From positions 496,001 to 560,000 of the forward strand of contig NZ_ML133565.1 of assembly GCF_003985125.1 (NCBI RefSeq): DNA of 64,000 nucleotides. Reading direction: 5' to 3'. The DNA is from Rhizobium phaseoli (GTDB lineage Bacteria > Pseudomonadota > Alphaproteobacteria > Rhizobiales > Rhizobiaceae). Both the position numbers and the translations under genes were made by a program. This document shows, piece by piece, positions 26,666 through 35,477 of this stretch; positions within the stretch are counted from its first letter, which is position 1, and each line of letters opens with the position of its first letter. Under the pieces are notes generated by a model, which saw nothing but the letters and a program-made list of their open reading frames with translations, had not been told where the DNA came from and searched no databases.

Positions 26666-28483
26666 TCAGGCCGCTTTCGGCGATCGCGACCCGGCAACTG
26701 CCGCATCGATCTGAAAGCGGCTGACAACGCCTTCCAGCGTCTGCGTCTGGCCGCCGAGCGCGCGGCAGGCCGAGACGGTTTCCACCGCCATGGCGGCGTT
26801 ACGCTGCGTGACTTCATCGAGCGCATTGACCGAGGCGTTGATTTCCCCGATCGCCACGGCCTGCTCGGAAGAGACCGAAACGATGCGGGCGATCAGGCCG
26901 GCGACCTGTTCGACTTGGCCTTCGATTTCCATCAGCGCCTTGCCGGTGCGGTTGACGAGCTCGACGCCGGTGGAAACCTGCGACGACGACGTGGAAATCA
27001 GAGATCTGATCTCTTTGGCGGCGTTGGCCGAGCGGAGGGCGAGCTCACGCACTTCCTGCGCCACGACGGCGAAACCCTTGCCGGCTTCGCCGGCGCGGGC
27101 GGCCTCGACACCGGCATTGAGCGCCAGGAGGTTGGTCTGGAAGGCAATTTCGTCGATGACGTTGACGATCTCGCCGATCTGGGCGGACGAGCCTTCGATC
27201 TTTTGCATGGCGGCAATCGCTTCGCGCACGACGGCGGCCGAATGTTCGGCGCTGCTGCGAGTCTCGGCCATCATGCCGGTGGCCTTGCCGGCATGGTTCG
27301 AAGCGTCCTTGGCCTTGGCGTTCATTTCGCCGAGCGCGGCGGTCGCCTCTTCGAGCATTGCGGCCTGCTGTTCGGTGCGGGATGCCAGGCTGTCGGCCGC
27401 GTCCGTGATGCCGGCGGAAGAGCTGCCGACCTGTCTGGATGTCCGGGAGATCTCCGCCATCGAGGCGCAGAGCGCATCCATACTGTTGTTGAACTTGGCC
27501 CGCAACATTTCGTAGGCCGGGGCGAAGCCTGTGGTGATCCGGCAATCGAGATTGCCGAGCGAGAGTTGGTCCAGGCCGTAGGTCAACTCCTCGATCACCG
27601 TTTCCCGTCGCTGCTCCTCGGCAGCTTTTTCGGCCATCTGGCTGCGCTCGCGCTGGAATTCCTGATCGCGAAGCGCCGTTTCGCGCTTCTGTGCGTCCTG
27701 CCGCTCCAGCGCGTTGCGGCGGAACACCGCCACCGCCTTGGACATGGCGCCGATTTCGTCGGAGCGGTTGGCGTAGGGGACTTCGGTCGAGAAATCGCCT
27801 TCGGCGAGGTTGCCCATATAGGCTTTCATGCCATCCAGCGGCACGATAGCCCGGCGGCGCAGAAGATAGAGCCCAACCAGCAGCAGGGCGAAGGAGCCGA
27901 AGCCGGCGGCGCCCGCGTAGATCGTCCAGGTGACAATCTCCGAGGCGGCATTGCTTTCTTCGCCCTTCAGGAAGGCGTCGGAATTTGCGACAAGCTTTTC
28001 GACTGCATCCTGATGTGCGTGGAAGGCGACGCGCAATTGCTCGATGGCTCCATGCGCCTTGTTTTCGTCCTTGGCGTTCAGGGCTGGGATGATTTCACGG
28101 TTCATCACCTGCCAGAACAGATCGCCCTTGGCGAGGACATCGTTTTCAAGCTCGTCCTTCAAGGATTGCGGCAGCCGGGTGGATTTCCAGTAGGCGCGGC
28201 GGTCGTCGTAAGCGGCCTTAAGATTTGCGATCTTGGCAAGATTGGTCTCGGCCAGTTCGGGAAATTTGCTTGCCTCGAAAGACAGCATGTAGGATTCCAC
28301 AACGAAGAGCGGCGGCGGCAGAATATCGGCAATGAGATCCTTGCCGTAGACCACCTGCTCGTAAACCGGGCCATTGACCTTCAGCCGCTCGAGCGCCGAT
28401 TGCTGCAACCCGATCGACATGAAAAGACCTGTCGAAACAGCAACGCCGAAGGCCACCAAACTGCGGGCAATAGTAAATGCCAA
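26666..28483 (-). CDS. Methyl-accepting chemotaxis protein
   Basis: About 605 residues. The first membrane segment is at the N-terminus (IARSLVAFGVAVSTGLF), then a helical periplasmic sensor of about 180 residues, a second membrane segment (AGAAGFGSFALLLVGLYLL), HAMP regions and a signalling domain with the hairpin tip EIAFQTNLLALNAGVEAARAGE. A TTG at 28483 is chosen because GGAG lies seven bases upstream and it places the first membrane helix at the N-terminus; ATG codons at 28546 and farther upstream are alternatives. No pentapeptide CheR-docking tail (NWETF-like) is present. Confidence 0.92.
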   Translation of the reverse strand: MAFTIARSLVAFGVAVSTGLFMSIGLQQSALERLKVNGPVYEQVVYGKDLIADILPPPLFVVESYMLSFEASKFPELAETNLAKIANLKAAYDDRRAYWKSTRLPQSLKDELENDVLAKGDLFWQVMNREIIPALNAKDENKAHGAIEQLRVAFHAHQDAVEKLVANSDAFLKGEESNAASEIVTWTIYAGAAGFGSFALLLVGLYLLRRRAIVPLDGMKAYMGNLAEGDFSTEVPYANRSDEIGAMSKAVAVFRRNALERQDAQKRETALRDQEFQRERSQMAEKAAEEQRRETVIEELTYGLDQLSLGNLDCRITTGFAPAYEMLRAKFNNSMDALCASMAEISRTSRQVGSSSAGITDAADSLASRTEQQAAMLEEATAALGEMNAKAKDASNHAGKATGMMAETRSSAEHSAAVVREAIAAMQKIEGSSAQIGEIVNVIDEIAFQTNLLALNAGVEAARAGEAGKGFAVVAQEVRELALRSANAAKEIRSLISTSSSQVSTGVELVNRTGKALMEIEGQVEQVAGLIARIVSVSSEQAVAIGEINASVNALDEVTQRNAAMAVETVSACRALGGQTQTLEGVVSRFQIDAAVAGSRSPKAA

Positions 28484-28663
28484 GATCGTCTCCAAATAAC
28501 TTTGCGGCGTCTCTTCTTGTCGAGATGCCTGATGTACGTGGATCATTATTTCGCAAGAACGCTGCAATATAGTTAACTCTTTTGGATCTCAGTTGCTCCG
28601 GCGACTATTTACAGGCCTGGCAAGTGTCCAAAATTGGGTCGTTTTTCCCTTGACGTGGTGTCA

Positions 28664-28708
28664 AGCCATCGTCTGCCATCTTGATGGCTGACACGGCGGG
28701 TTTATATT
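28664..28708 (+). promoter_or_regulatory. vapBC promoter with inverted-repeat operator
   Basis: AGCCATC (28664-28670) and GATGGCT (28683-28689) form a perfect 7-bp inverted repeat. It overlaps a -35 TTGATG (28681-28686), which is followed after 16 bp by -10 TATATT (28703-28708). This suits autorepression by a VapBC complex. Confidence 0.6.
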
Positions 28709-28726
28709 GACTGTGAAGGAGAGTTC

Positions 28727-28975
28727 ATGGCTGAACCGCAACTTTCTGTACGGAGCGCAAGGGCGCGGGATCTTGCACACCGGCTTGCCCGCCGTGAAAA
28801 TCGCTCGATAGCCGACATTGTCGAGCGGGCTCTTGAATCCTATGAAATACGCGAAGCCGGGCGCGAGCCGGCTGTGTCCTTCTATAACAGGCTTTCGCAA
28901 CAAAGCGGGACGGACATCGACCTTGAAGCGGTCATCAGGGAAGGCAGGCAGGTTCACAAGGGCATTGAGCTTTGA
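28727..28975 (+). CDS. vapB: VapB-type antitoxin
   Basis: An 82-residue antitoxin with an N-terminal ribbon-helix-helix-like region (LSVRSARARDLAHRLARREN) and a C-terminal toxin-wrapping tail. It sits directly before a PIN-domain toxin, with a 4-nt TTGA overlap between its stop and the toxin start. It binds DNA, neutralises the RNase and represses the pair. Confidence 0.85.
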   Translation: MAEPQLSVRSARARDLAHRLARRENRSIADIVERALESYEIREAGREPAVSFYNRLSQQSGTDIDLEAVIREGRQVHKGIEL

Positions 28976-29385
28976 TTTTTCTCGATGCCAAGGTCGTTTC
29001 GGAAACTTTGAGAAAATCTCCGAGCGAAGCCGTCATCGCCTGGCTCGTCCGTCATGATGCCGAATTGGCTCTGCCTACGGTGACGATTGCCGAGATCGCT
29101 TTTGGTATCCAGAAGATCCGGCCAGATCAGCGAGCCGAACGCCTCGAGAAGGCACTCTCCGACTGGCGGCGCCGCTTCGCGGACCGGATTTTTGGTCTGA
29201 CTGAAGAGGCTGCTCTTGCTTATGGCGACATCATGGGGGCCGCCGCGCGTCAAGGGCGCGGAATGTCGGCGCCGGACGGCATGATCGCCGCAATTGCGCG
29301 GGTAAATGGCGGTCGACTGGCAACGCGAAATCTGAGCGACTTTGCCGGGACAGGCCTTGAGTTGATTTCCCCTTGGGAATTCTGA
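28972..29385 (+). CDS. vapC: VapC-type PIN-domain ribonuclease toxin
   Basis: A 137-residue FitB-like PIN protein. All four acidic metal ligands are in place: Asp5 (FLDAK), Glu41 (IAEIAFG), Asp102 (SAPDGMIAA) and Asp123 (NLSDF), so the toxin looks active. Translation starts at a TTG overlapping the antitoxin stop, giving coupled and probably lower toxin synthesis. The pair may stabilise the plasmid. Confidence 0.9.
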   Translation: MIFLDAKVVSETLRKSPSEAVIAWLVRHDAELALPTVTIAEIAFGIQKIRPDQRAERLEKALSDWRRRFADRIFGLTEEAALAYGDIMGAAARQGRGMSAPDGMIAAIARVNGGRLATRNLSDFAGTGLELISPWEF

Positions 29386-29396
29386 CGTCCTTCATC

Positions 29397-29550
29397 AGAC
29401 TGTTTGCCGACCGAAGTCGATCTTGCTGACGAGGTGGAAGCGGCCTTGTAGCCGACGGTGTTCGCATCGGCGATATTGTCGGAAACCGTGCTCAGCCGGT
29501 TTGCCTGCGCGCTCATGCCCGAGACGGCGGTTTTCATGCTTCCAAAAAAT
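29397..29550 (-). pseudogene. flgE: flgE (flagellar hook) 5' fragment
   Basis: About 40 residues on the minus strand match the N-terminus of the hook protein: FGSMKTAVSGMSAQANRLST followed by VSDNIADANTVGYKAASTS. This is the conserved flagellar rod/hook N-terminal helix. The homology stops after STS near 29430 and the remaining hook protein is missing. No other intact flagellar gene is near. Confidence 0.8.
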
Positions 29551-29711
29551 GCGCATGGCTCGACCTTCAAGGTTTGGGAACATGCCATGTGACGAAAGGC
29601 TTCCAGGGCCGGATTGCGGGCGCGCGTCATCGCGCGCACCCGGACGAAGGCCGGCGCCGGTCGATGATTTGCGTGTCTGGATTGCCTCGTGATGGCGATA
29701 GGCGCTGCGGC

Positions 29712-30435
29712 TCATCCGTGCGCGGGCGTCGTGCGCCCGTTACGGCGCACCATGCGTGAAGAAACGAACTGCAACGCGACGAGCCCGTATGGATCGTCAG
29801 CTCGCGGCGGACTGGACGGACAACGAACCGGTGCCTGAGCTATCGAGCAGCGCAAAGAGCTGGCTCGCCTGGCTTTCGGTGACGTCATCAGGCTTGCCGG
29901 CCATGAACTCTTCCAACGACACCAGCCCGTCGCCGTCCGTCTCGAGATCGGAGAGCATTGACGACAGCTCGCCATCATCGCGGCGGCGGTGGCGGTCCGT
30001 CGGCACATTCCGATTGTCGGGCGGACATGGCTTCGGCGAGCGCATCGAGCGAGAGCGAGCCGGTGCCCTCGCTGTCGAAACTGTCAAACAGCGTTCCGGC
30101 CTGGTCCTCCATCACATCGGAGGGCCGGGCCGCGGCGAATTCGGCCTTGTTGACATAGCCGTCGCCATCGGTATCCAATTGTGAGACATCCATGCCTTCA
30201 CCGCCATCCTGTTCCCCGCCGGGGCCGGATTGATCGGAGAAGGTTCATCGACATGGCCATCAGCTGCGACAAGAGCTTGTCGGTGCTGCTGCTCGAGTCT
30301 TCGTCGGACAGCTGGGTGGTTGTTGATTTTTTTGCTGAAACCGTATTACACGAAAGGATGTCCTCGGATGCGGACGTCGAGCTCCTGCTATAAGAATAGG
30401 AAGAGATTGATGTTTGCAGCAGAAATGGTCGTCAT
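29712..30435 (-). pseudogene. EF-hand calcium-binding protein, frameshifted
   Basis: Minus-strand pieces in different frames add up to one acidic EF-hand protein. It starts at an ATG at 30435 (MTTISAAN), then a Ser-rich linker after a first frameshift near 30410, then after another shift near 30240 the piece MDVSQLDTDGDGYVNKAEF, and after a further shift near 29990 SDLETDGDGLVSLEEFMAGK. Canonical DxDxDG loops are visible twice, with two degenerate loops (DSEGTGSLS, DSSGTGSLS). The number of shifts argues for decay rather than a reading error. Confidence 0.8.
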
Positions 30436-30462
30436 AAGCGCTCCATCGCTAAGGTGGGATGC

Positions 30463-30488
30463 AACGCGTTACAGAACGTATTAGTTCT
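30463..30488. promoter_or_regulatory. Palindromes upstream of the TetR gene
   Basis: AACGCGTT (30463-30470) and AGAAC-GTATTA-GTTCT (30473-30488) lie side by side 105 bp before the TetR start. They resemble TetR-family operators and overlap the promoter side of the broken EF-hand gene. Confidence 0.45.
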
Positions 30489-30592
30489 CTAAATCGAAAT
30501 CGCTAATGCTACAACCGAAGAAATCCCTCAGAAATCGTAGTGCGCTTTCTCAGGTCGTCGGCGTGCGCTTCGGCAGGGCGGGTTAGACGGTC

Positions 30593-31240
30593 ATGAAAGC
30601 TATCGATGAGCCTGCGGAGGAGCCGCGCAGACGAGGCCGGCCGAAAGTCTCCACCGACGAAGACAAGCGCGTGCAGATCGTCGAAGTGGCCCGCCGGGTT
30701 TTTGTGAAATACGGATATGCCGGAAGCACGACCGCGGTCGTCGCCTCCGAAGCGGGCGTTTCCAAACAGACGCTCTATCGCCTGTTTGAGAGCAAAGAAG
30801 AGCTGTTCGCCGCCGTCGTCGCGGCGTATCGGCGCCTGATGCTTGATCTGCCACGGCCCGCCGAAGACTGTTCGATCGCCGAAAGCCTTGAACGGATCTT
30901 CATGCTCGACATGGACGAGGACAGAGATGCGGACCGCGCCGGTTTCCTGCAACTCGTCTTCCGTGAAGCAGCACAATTTCCTGAGCTCGTCGACATCCTG
31001 CAACGGGAAGGCATGCTCGCCAGCCGACAGGAGCTGGCCGACTGGCTGAGCGATCGCCGGGCCGAGGGCCGGCTTACCCTGGACGATCCGCTGAGCGGAG
31101 CCCGGATGCTGATGGACATGATCTTCGGAGGCATGGGACCGCCGGAGGGCCGTGCTCAGGCCTGGCCCGAGCGGGCAGCGCTGCTTGCCCATCTTCGCCG
31201 CTCAATTGCGATCTTTGCCGCCGGCATCGGCGCCGCCTGA
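30593..31240 (+). CDS. TetR/AcrR-family regulator
   Basis: A 215-residue TetR regulator. An Arg/Pro-rich start (PRRRGRPKVS) precedes the HTH at about 28-70 (IVEVARRVFVKYGYAGSTT and VSKQTLYRLFESKEELF), with an AcrR-like C-terminal ligand domain. No obvious target is adjacent: neighbours on both sides are pseudogenes, so its original partner may have been lost. It is intact and has no frameshift. Confidence 0.9.
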   Translation: MKAIDEPAEEPRRRGRPKVSTDEDKRVQIVEVARRVFVKYGYAGSTTAVVASEAGVSKQTLYRLFESKEELFAAVVAAYRRLMLDLPRPAEDCSIAESLERIFMLDMDEDRDADRAGFLQLVFREAAQFPELVDILQREGMLASRQELADWLSDRRAEGRLTLDDPLSGARMLMDMIFGGMGPPEGRAQAWPERAALLAHLRRSIAIFAAGIGAA

Positions 31241-31263
31241 GCGAACGAGAGCATTTCTGACTC

Positions 31264-31741
31264 TTGGACCTCAGCGATTCATCGAGCTTAGCCAACAGCT
31301 TGAGTGACAGCCGTTATGCCGAGTTCGCCGCCGCCTTCAAATTTTCCGGAGAGACCAAGACAGCACAGTCGGACGTGCAGCGGGACTACCTGCTGGACGC
31401 CTATGAGGCGTCCTTCGAGACCGAGGCGGACACCATCGACGACGAGACCGATTTATTTCGAGGAGAACATCGCGTCGATTACGTCGGTCGACGATTTCCT
31501 GTCGAGTTCGCGGCTGAAGAACTATGTGCTGACGGCGTTCGGCCTCCGCACCGAATACACATCGAGCAGCTTTCGGAAAGATGTCCTTACGAGCGATCTC
31601 GACGACGCCGACAGTTTCGTCAACCAGTTCGACGACGACGTCTATGTCAGCCTCGCAAAGGCCTTCAACTTCAACGAGGACGGCTCCGTCGACGGCGGTC
31701 TCCTGTCGGAAGACCAGATTTCACTGGTGACAAGTGCTTAA
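31264..31741 (+). pseudogene. DUF1217 (flagellum-associated) gene, truncated and frameshifted
   Basis: The first frame reads SRYAEFAAAFKFSGETKTAQ, and after a frameshift near 31465 the second frame reads YFEENIASITSVDDFLSSSR then VLTSDLDDADSFVNQFDDD. Both are typical DUF1217 repeats (SSxANxLxDxRYxxFAxAFxF and ENIxxVxSVDDFxxxxRL). No N-terminus is present. DUF1217 genes are normally found in rhizobial flagellar clusters. Confidence 0.75.
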
Positions 31742-32143
31742 GCAGTGGCCTCTGCGACGATTGCTTCCAAAGTGATCCTACTCCGTTACCACCGCCCAAC
31801 GTCGTTCGGCGGCCGCCACTCCGAGACCGATCGGGAACACTTCTTGTGGGAGAACTCTCCAGGAGTCGCTTGGGCGACCTCTTTGGAGTCCACATAATCG
31901 CCGCACATTTTGCTTCGACCATCTTGGCAACCCCAAGCGGTCAGAACGCAGCAAGTGGTCCGCTCGGAAAGCGGTCGAAAAAAATGCTGCACTGCCAAAA
32001 ATATCACCACGCGCACTGCTGTGCGTTTTTTCGGCATGACCCATTGACAATTCATCCTTGATGGCACTTGATACATTATTCCAGTAAAACAGACACGCGT
32101 CCATTATACTGGAACAATGGGAACCATCCATAAGGGGAACGCC
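31742..32143. other. 402-bp intergenic region before the ABC operon
   Basis: I see no gene here. Near its right end are TTGACA (32044-32049, possible -35) and the inverted repeat described separately. The left 300 bp hold nothing I can name. Confidence 0.5.
32079..32114. promoter_or_regulatory. Inverted repeat TTCCAGTA / TACTGGAA
   Basis: Perfect 8-bp arms TTCCAGTA (32079-32086) and TACTGGAA (32107-32114), each next to a CATTAT, lie 30 bp before the binding-protein start. Spacing of two and a half helical turns suits a dimeric regulator. Confidence 0.55.
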
Positions 32144-32983
32144 ATGACCATTTCCTTTCGCACCGGTGTGATATCGCTGGTCGCCGCCGCTTTGTTGTCC
32201 ACGCCTGTGCTCGCCGAGGGCAGCAAGCTCGATGAAGTGCTGGCCCGCGGCCATCTCGTTCTCGGCACGGGCAGCACCAATGCACCCTGGCACTTCAAGA
32301 GCGCGGACGACAAGCTTCAGGGCTTCGATGTCGACATGGGCCACATCATCGCCAAAGCCCTGTTCGGCGATCCGGAGAAGATCGAATATGTCAATCAGTC
32401 CTCGGACGCCCGCATTCCGAACATCACCACCGACAAGGTCGATATTACCTGCCAGTTCATGACCGTTACGGGGGAACGCGCCCAGCAGGTGGCCTTTACC
32501 ATTCCCTATTATCGCGAGGGCGTCGGCCTGATGCTCAAGGCGGACGGAAAGTATGCCGATTATGCCGCTCTGAAGGCGGCGGGTTCCTCGGCCACCATCT
32601 CGGTTCTGCAGAACGTCTATGCGGAGACGATGGTGCATGCGGCATTGCCCGAGGCGACCGTCGACCAGTACGAATCCGTCGACCTGATCTACCAGGCGCT
32701 GGAGTCGGGGCGTGCGGATGCCGTCGCCACGGACCAGTCGTCGCTCGCCTGGTACATGACGCAGAACCCAGGCCGCTACAAGGATGCCGGCTACGGCTGG
32801 AACCCGCAGACCTATGCCTGCGCCGTCAAACGCGGTGACCAGGACTGGCTGAACTTCGTCAACACTGCTCTTCACGAAGCCATGACCGGCGTCGAATTCG
32901 ACTTCTACGCCAAGTCCTTCAAGACCTGGTTCGGCAAAGACCTGACGCCGCCGCAGATCGGCTTCCCCGTCGAATTCAAGTGA
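32144..32983 (+). CDS. Amino-acid-type ABC transporter substrate-binding protein (1)
   Basis: A 279-residue family-3 periplasmic binding protein. The signal peptide ends near residue 25 (STPVLAEG), then RGHLVLGTGSTNAPWHF and FDVDMGHIIAKALFG, matching the polar amino acid/opine class. The ATG at 32144 follows AAGGGGAACGCC; an earlier ATG at 32117 lacks one. It heads an operon with two permeases and an ATPase. The ligand is not evident. Confidence 0.9.
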   Translation: MTISFRTGVISLVAAALLSTPVLAEGSKLDEVLARGHLVLGTGSTNAPWHFKSADDKLQGFDVDMGHIIAKALFGDPEKIEYVNQSSDARIPNITTDKVDITCQFMTVTGERAQQVAFTIPYYREGVGLMLKADGKYADYAALKAAGSSATISVLQNVYAETMVHAALPEATVDQYESVDLIYQALESGRADAVATDQSSLAWYMTQNPGRYKDAGYGWNPQTYACAVKRGDQDWLNFVNTALHEAMTGVEFDFYAKSFKTWFGKDLTPPQIGFPVEFK

Positions 32984-33030
32984 CGGTCATGCGAGGCGGG
33001 ATCTCAAACCCGCTCCGCAGGAACAGGATG

Positions 33031-33056
33031 ATCTTAGGCCGGGGTCGGCCTAAGAT
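33031..33056 (+). promoter_or_regulatory. Stem-loop between binding-protein and permease genes
   Basis: ATCTTAGGCC and GGCCTAAGAT are perfect 10-bp arms around GGGGTC, with no T run. It lies in the 163-bp gap after the binding-protein gene, as in the thu operon. Confidence 0.72.
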
Positions 33057-33146
33057 TGGTATCCGGTTCTAAATCGAGGAGTTGGAGCATGATGTCGTCC
33101 GAACCGCTCGCGCGTTCGACATCAGCTCCGGTCTGAAAGGGCCTGC

Positions 33147-33809
33147 ATGGGTTACACGCTGAATTTCGCGGTCGTCTGGCGCAATTTCGACTTTCTGCTA
33201 AGCGGACTTGCGCTCAGCCTCGGCCTTGCCGTGATCTCGATCCTGATCGGGGCCGCAATCGGTCTTGTCGTCGCTTTCGCGCTGACATCCAGGAGGCGCT
33301 TCGCGCTCGTGCCGGCGCGCATTTATGTCACTGTCATTCGCAACCTGCCGATTCTCGTCCTCGTGCTTTTCGCCTTTTTCGCGCTGCCGCAGATGGGCTT
33401 GCGCCTCGACAAGATGAAAAGCTTCGTGCTGGTTCTCTCCCTCTATTCCGGCGCCTATCTGGCCGAAGTATTCCGTGCCGGCCTGCTGTCGATTCCGAGA
33501 GGACTGACCGAAGCGGGACTCGCCATCGGCCTGACCGGGATGCAGATCCGCAGTTCCATCATTGCGCCGCTGATGCTGCGCAACGTGCTGCCATCGCTTT
33601 CGTCGACGATCATCTCGCTCTTCAAGGACACTTCGCTCGCCGCCGCCATCGCCGTGCCCGAACTGACCTTTGCCGCCCGCAAGATCAATGTCGAGAGCTT
33701 CCGTGTCATAGAGACCTGGATGGTCACATCAGCTCTCTATGTCGCGACCTGTTTCCTCATCGCCGCCCTGATGCGCCTCGTCGAGCGCCGTCTGGCCCTG
33801 CCGAGATAG
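33147..33809 (+). CDS. Amino-acid ABC transporter permease (1a)
   Basis: A 220-residue HisM/HisQ-type permease with about five membrane segments, the RNLPILVLVLFAFF segment and the EAA-type loop LTEAGLAIGLTGMQIRSSII. It forms a heterodimer with the next gene product, 5 bp downstream. Confidence 0.92.
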   Translation: MGYTLNFAVVWRNFDFLLSGLALSLGLAVISILIGAAIGLVVAFALTSRRRFALVPARIYVTVIRNLPILVLVLFAFFALPQMGLRLDKMKSFVLVLSLYSGAYLAEVFRAGLLSIPRGLTEAGLAIGLTGMQIRSSIIAPLMLRNVLPSLSSTIISLFKDTSLAAAIAVPELTFAARKINVESFRVIETWMVTSALYVATCFLIAALMRLVERRLALPR

Positions 33810-33814
33810 TCCCG

Positions 33815-34474
33815 ATGTCCCACACTTTTCTCGAACAACTCTGGATCGCCCGCTACGTCATCATGAACGGCATCGCCATGACGGTGTCGATCTCGCTGCT
33901 GGCCATTCTCGCCGGCTCCCTCATCGGCGTTTTCGTCGGCCTGGCGCTCGTCTATGGCGGCATGATTTTACGCCTCATCGTGCGCGCCTATACGGATATC
34001 ATCCGCGGCACGCCGGTGCTCGTTCTCGTGCTGGCAAGCTATTACGTCTCCGCTGCGGTCGGTCTCGATCTCGGGCCGTTTTCCGCCGGGGTGCTCGCCC
34101 TTGCCATCTTCTGCTCTTCCCATGTCGGCGAGATCGTGCGCGGAGCGCTTCAGGCGATCCCGAAGGGGCAGACGGAAGCCGCCAAGGCGATCGGCCTGAC
34201 CTTTACCCAGACCTTTACCTCGGTGCTGTGGCCGCAGGCCATGCGCCAGTGCCTGCCGGCATGGGTGAATACGGCGGCCGAAATGGTGAAGGCGTCGACG
34301 CTGCTCTCGGTCATCGGCGTCGCGGAGCTTCTGCTGCGCACGCAGGAGATCATTTCCCGCAATTTCATGAGCCTCCAGTTCTATTTTCTGGCCGGTGGTC
34401 TCTATTTCATCGTCAACTACGGCATCGAGCACTTCGGCAAATATGTCGAGCGCAAGACCGCCCTGCCGTCCTGA
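33815..34474 (+). CDS. Amino-acid ABC transporter permease (1b)
   Basis: A 219-residue HisM/HisQ-type permease, with RGTPVLVLVLASYY and the EAA loop QTEAAKAIGLTFTQTFTSVL. It is the second membrane subunit of the same importer and lies 12 bp upstream of the ATPase gene. Confidence 0.92.
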   Translation: MSHTFLEQLWIARYVIMNGIAMTVSISLLAILAGSLIGVFVGLALVYGGMILRLIVRAYTDIIRGTPVLVLVLASYYVSAAVGLDLGPFSAGVLALAIFCSSHVGEIVRGALQAIPKGQTEAAKAIGLTFTQTFTSVLWPQAMRQCLPAWVNTAAEMVKASTLLSVIGVAELLLRTQEIISRNFMSLQFYFLAGGLYFIVNYGIEHFGKYVERKTALPS

Positions 34475-34486
34475 GGAGACTTCCCG

Positions 34487-35257
34487 ATGGCCAAGACCAT
34501 TCTCGACATCAAGGGTCTGCGCAAGACTTACGGTATCCACGAGGTTCTCAAAGGCGTCGATTGCGCTGTGCAGGAAGGCGAGGTCATCTCGATCATCGGT
34601 TCGTCCGGTTCCGGCAAGACCACCTTGCTGCGCTGCGTCAACATGCTTGAGGAATTCCAGGGCGGCACGATCCGCCTCGACGGCGAAGAGATCGGCTATC
34701 GCGTCGATGGTGCGACGCGGCGGCGCAAGAGCGAAAAGGAGATTGCCCGCCAGCGCGCGCTGACCGGCATGGCCTTCCAGCAGTTCAATCTCTTCCCGCA
34801 TATGAGCGCCGCCGAAAACGTCATGCTCGGCCTCATCAAAGTGAAGAAGATGACCAAGCCGGAGGCCCGCATCATCGCCGAAAAATGGCTCGACCGCGTC
34901 GGCCTCGCCGCCCGCACCAACCATTATCCCGGTCAGCTCTCCGGCGGCCAGCAGCAGCGCGTTGCAATTGCTCGCGCCATCGCCATGTCGCCGCGGCTGA
35001 TGCTGTTCGATGAGGTAACCTCGGCGCTCGACCCGGAACTGGTGGGCGAGGTGCTGCAGGTGATCAAGGGGCTTGCCGCCGACGGCATGACCATGCTGCT
35101 CGTCACCCACGAGATGCGTTTTGCCTACGAGGTTTCGTCCCGCGTCATCTTCATGAACCAGGGCGTCATCTGCGAGGAGGGCGATCCGAAGGAAATGTTC
35201 GTGCGTCCGAAGACCGAACGGTTGGCCGAATTCCTCAAAACCTCGAGCTTCAACTAA
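34487..35257 (+). CDS. Amino-acid ABC transporter ATP-binding protein (1)
   Basis: A 256-residue HisP/GlnQ-type ATPase: Walker [10 protein letters not shown] (38-46), Q-loop [10 protein letters not shown], signature [15 protein letters not shown], Walker [13 protein letters not shown] and H-loop THEM. An inserted basic segment ([17 protein letters not shown]) before the Q-loop is typical of this subfamily. Last gene of the first amino-acid-type operon. Confidence 0.93.
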   Translation: MAKTILDIKGLRKTYGIHEVLKGVDCAVQEGEVISIIGSSGSGKTTLLRCVNMLEEFQGGTIRLDGEEIGYRVDGATRRRKSEKEIARQRALTGMAFQQFNLFPHMSAAENVMLGLIKVKKMTKPEARIIAEKWLDRVGLAARTNHYPGQLSGGQQQRVAIARAIAMSPRLMLFDEVTSALDPELVGEVLQVIKGLAADGMTMLLVTHEMRFAYEVSSRVIFMNQGVICEEGDPKEMFVRPKTERLAEFLKTSSFN

Positions 35258-35461
35258 AAAACGCCAAGCGAGGCAGTTCGGCGCCTCCGGCGCCGGTGCC
35301 GCTGCCCGGTCGGTTGACGATCAGGATATCGGTGCGGGGAGGGGGCCGGCGCCCGCATAAATTCCGCGCAGGCTGCATTCCCTACAGGCAAATTTCCCGC
35401 AACGCATCCGAGCCCTCTTGAAAATCCTGGCCGCATGATTTTGGCATGCGCTTTGCTTTCT

Positions 35462-35477
35462 CTCTTGTATGCAAGAG
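35462..35477. promoter_or_regulatory. GntR-type operator overlapping the regulator's own start codon
   Basis: CTCTTG-TATG-CAAGAG is a palindrome whose central ATG (35469) is the start codon of the GntR gene. FCD-class GntR proteins bind sites of the TTGTATACAA kind; this one is TTGTATGCAA. Confidence 0.55.

Noticed and set aside
26597..28576. A 659-codon open frame on the plus strand
   Set aside because: It lies exactly opposite the chemoreceptor gene, has no family signature, and is explained by high third-position GC in the real gene.
29386..31263. Possible insertion sequence causing the gene decay
   Set aside because: I saw no transposase motif, terminal inverted repeats or target duplications; the lesions are mainly point events and truncations.
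31778..32875. A 365-codon minus-strand frame upstream of and across the first amino-acid binding protein
   Set aside because: Most of it is antisense to the binding-protein gene; the part in the gap has no ribosome-binding site or known domain.
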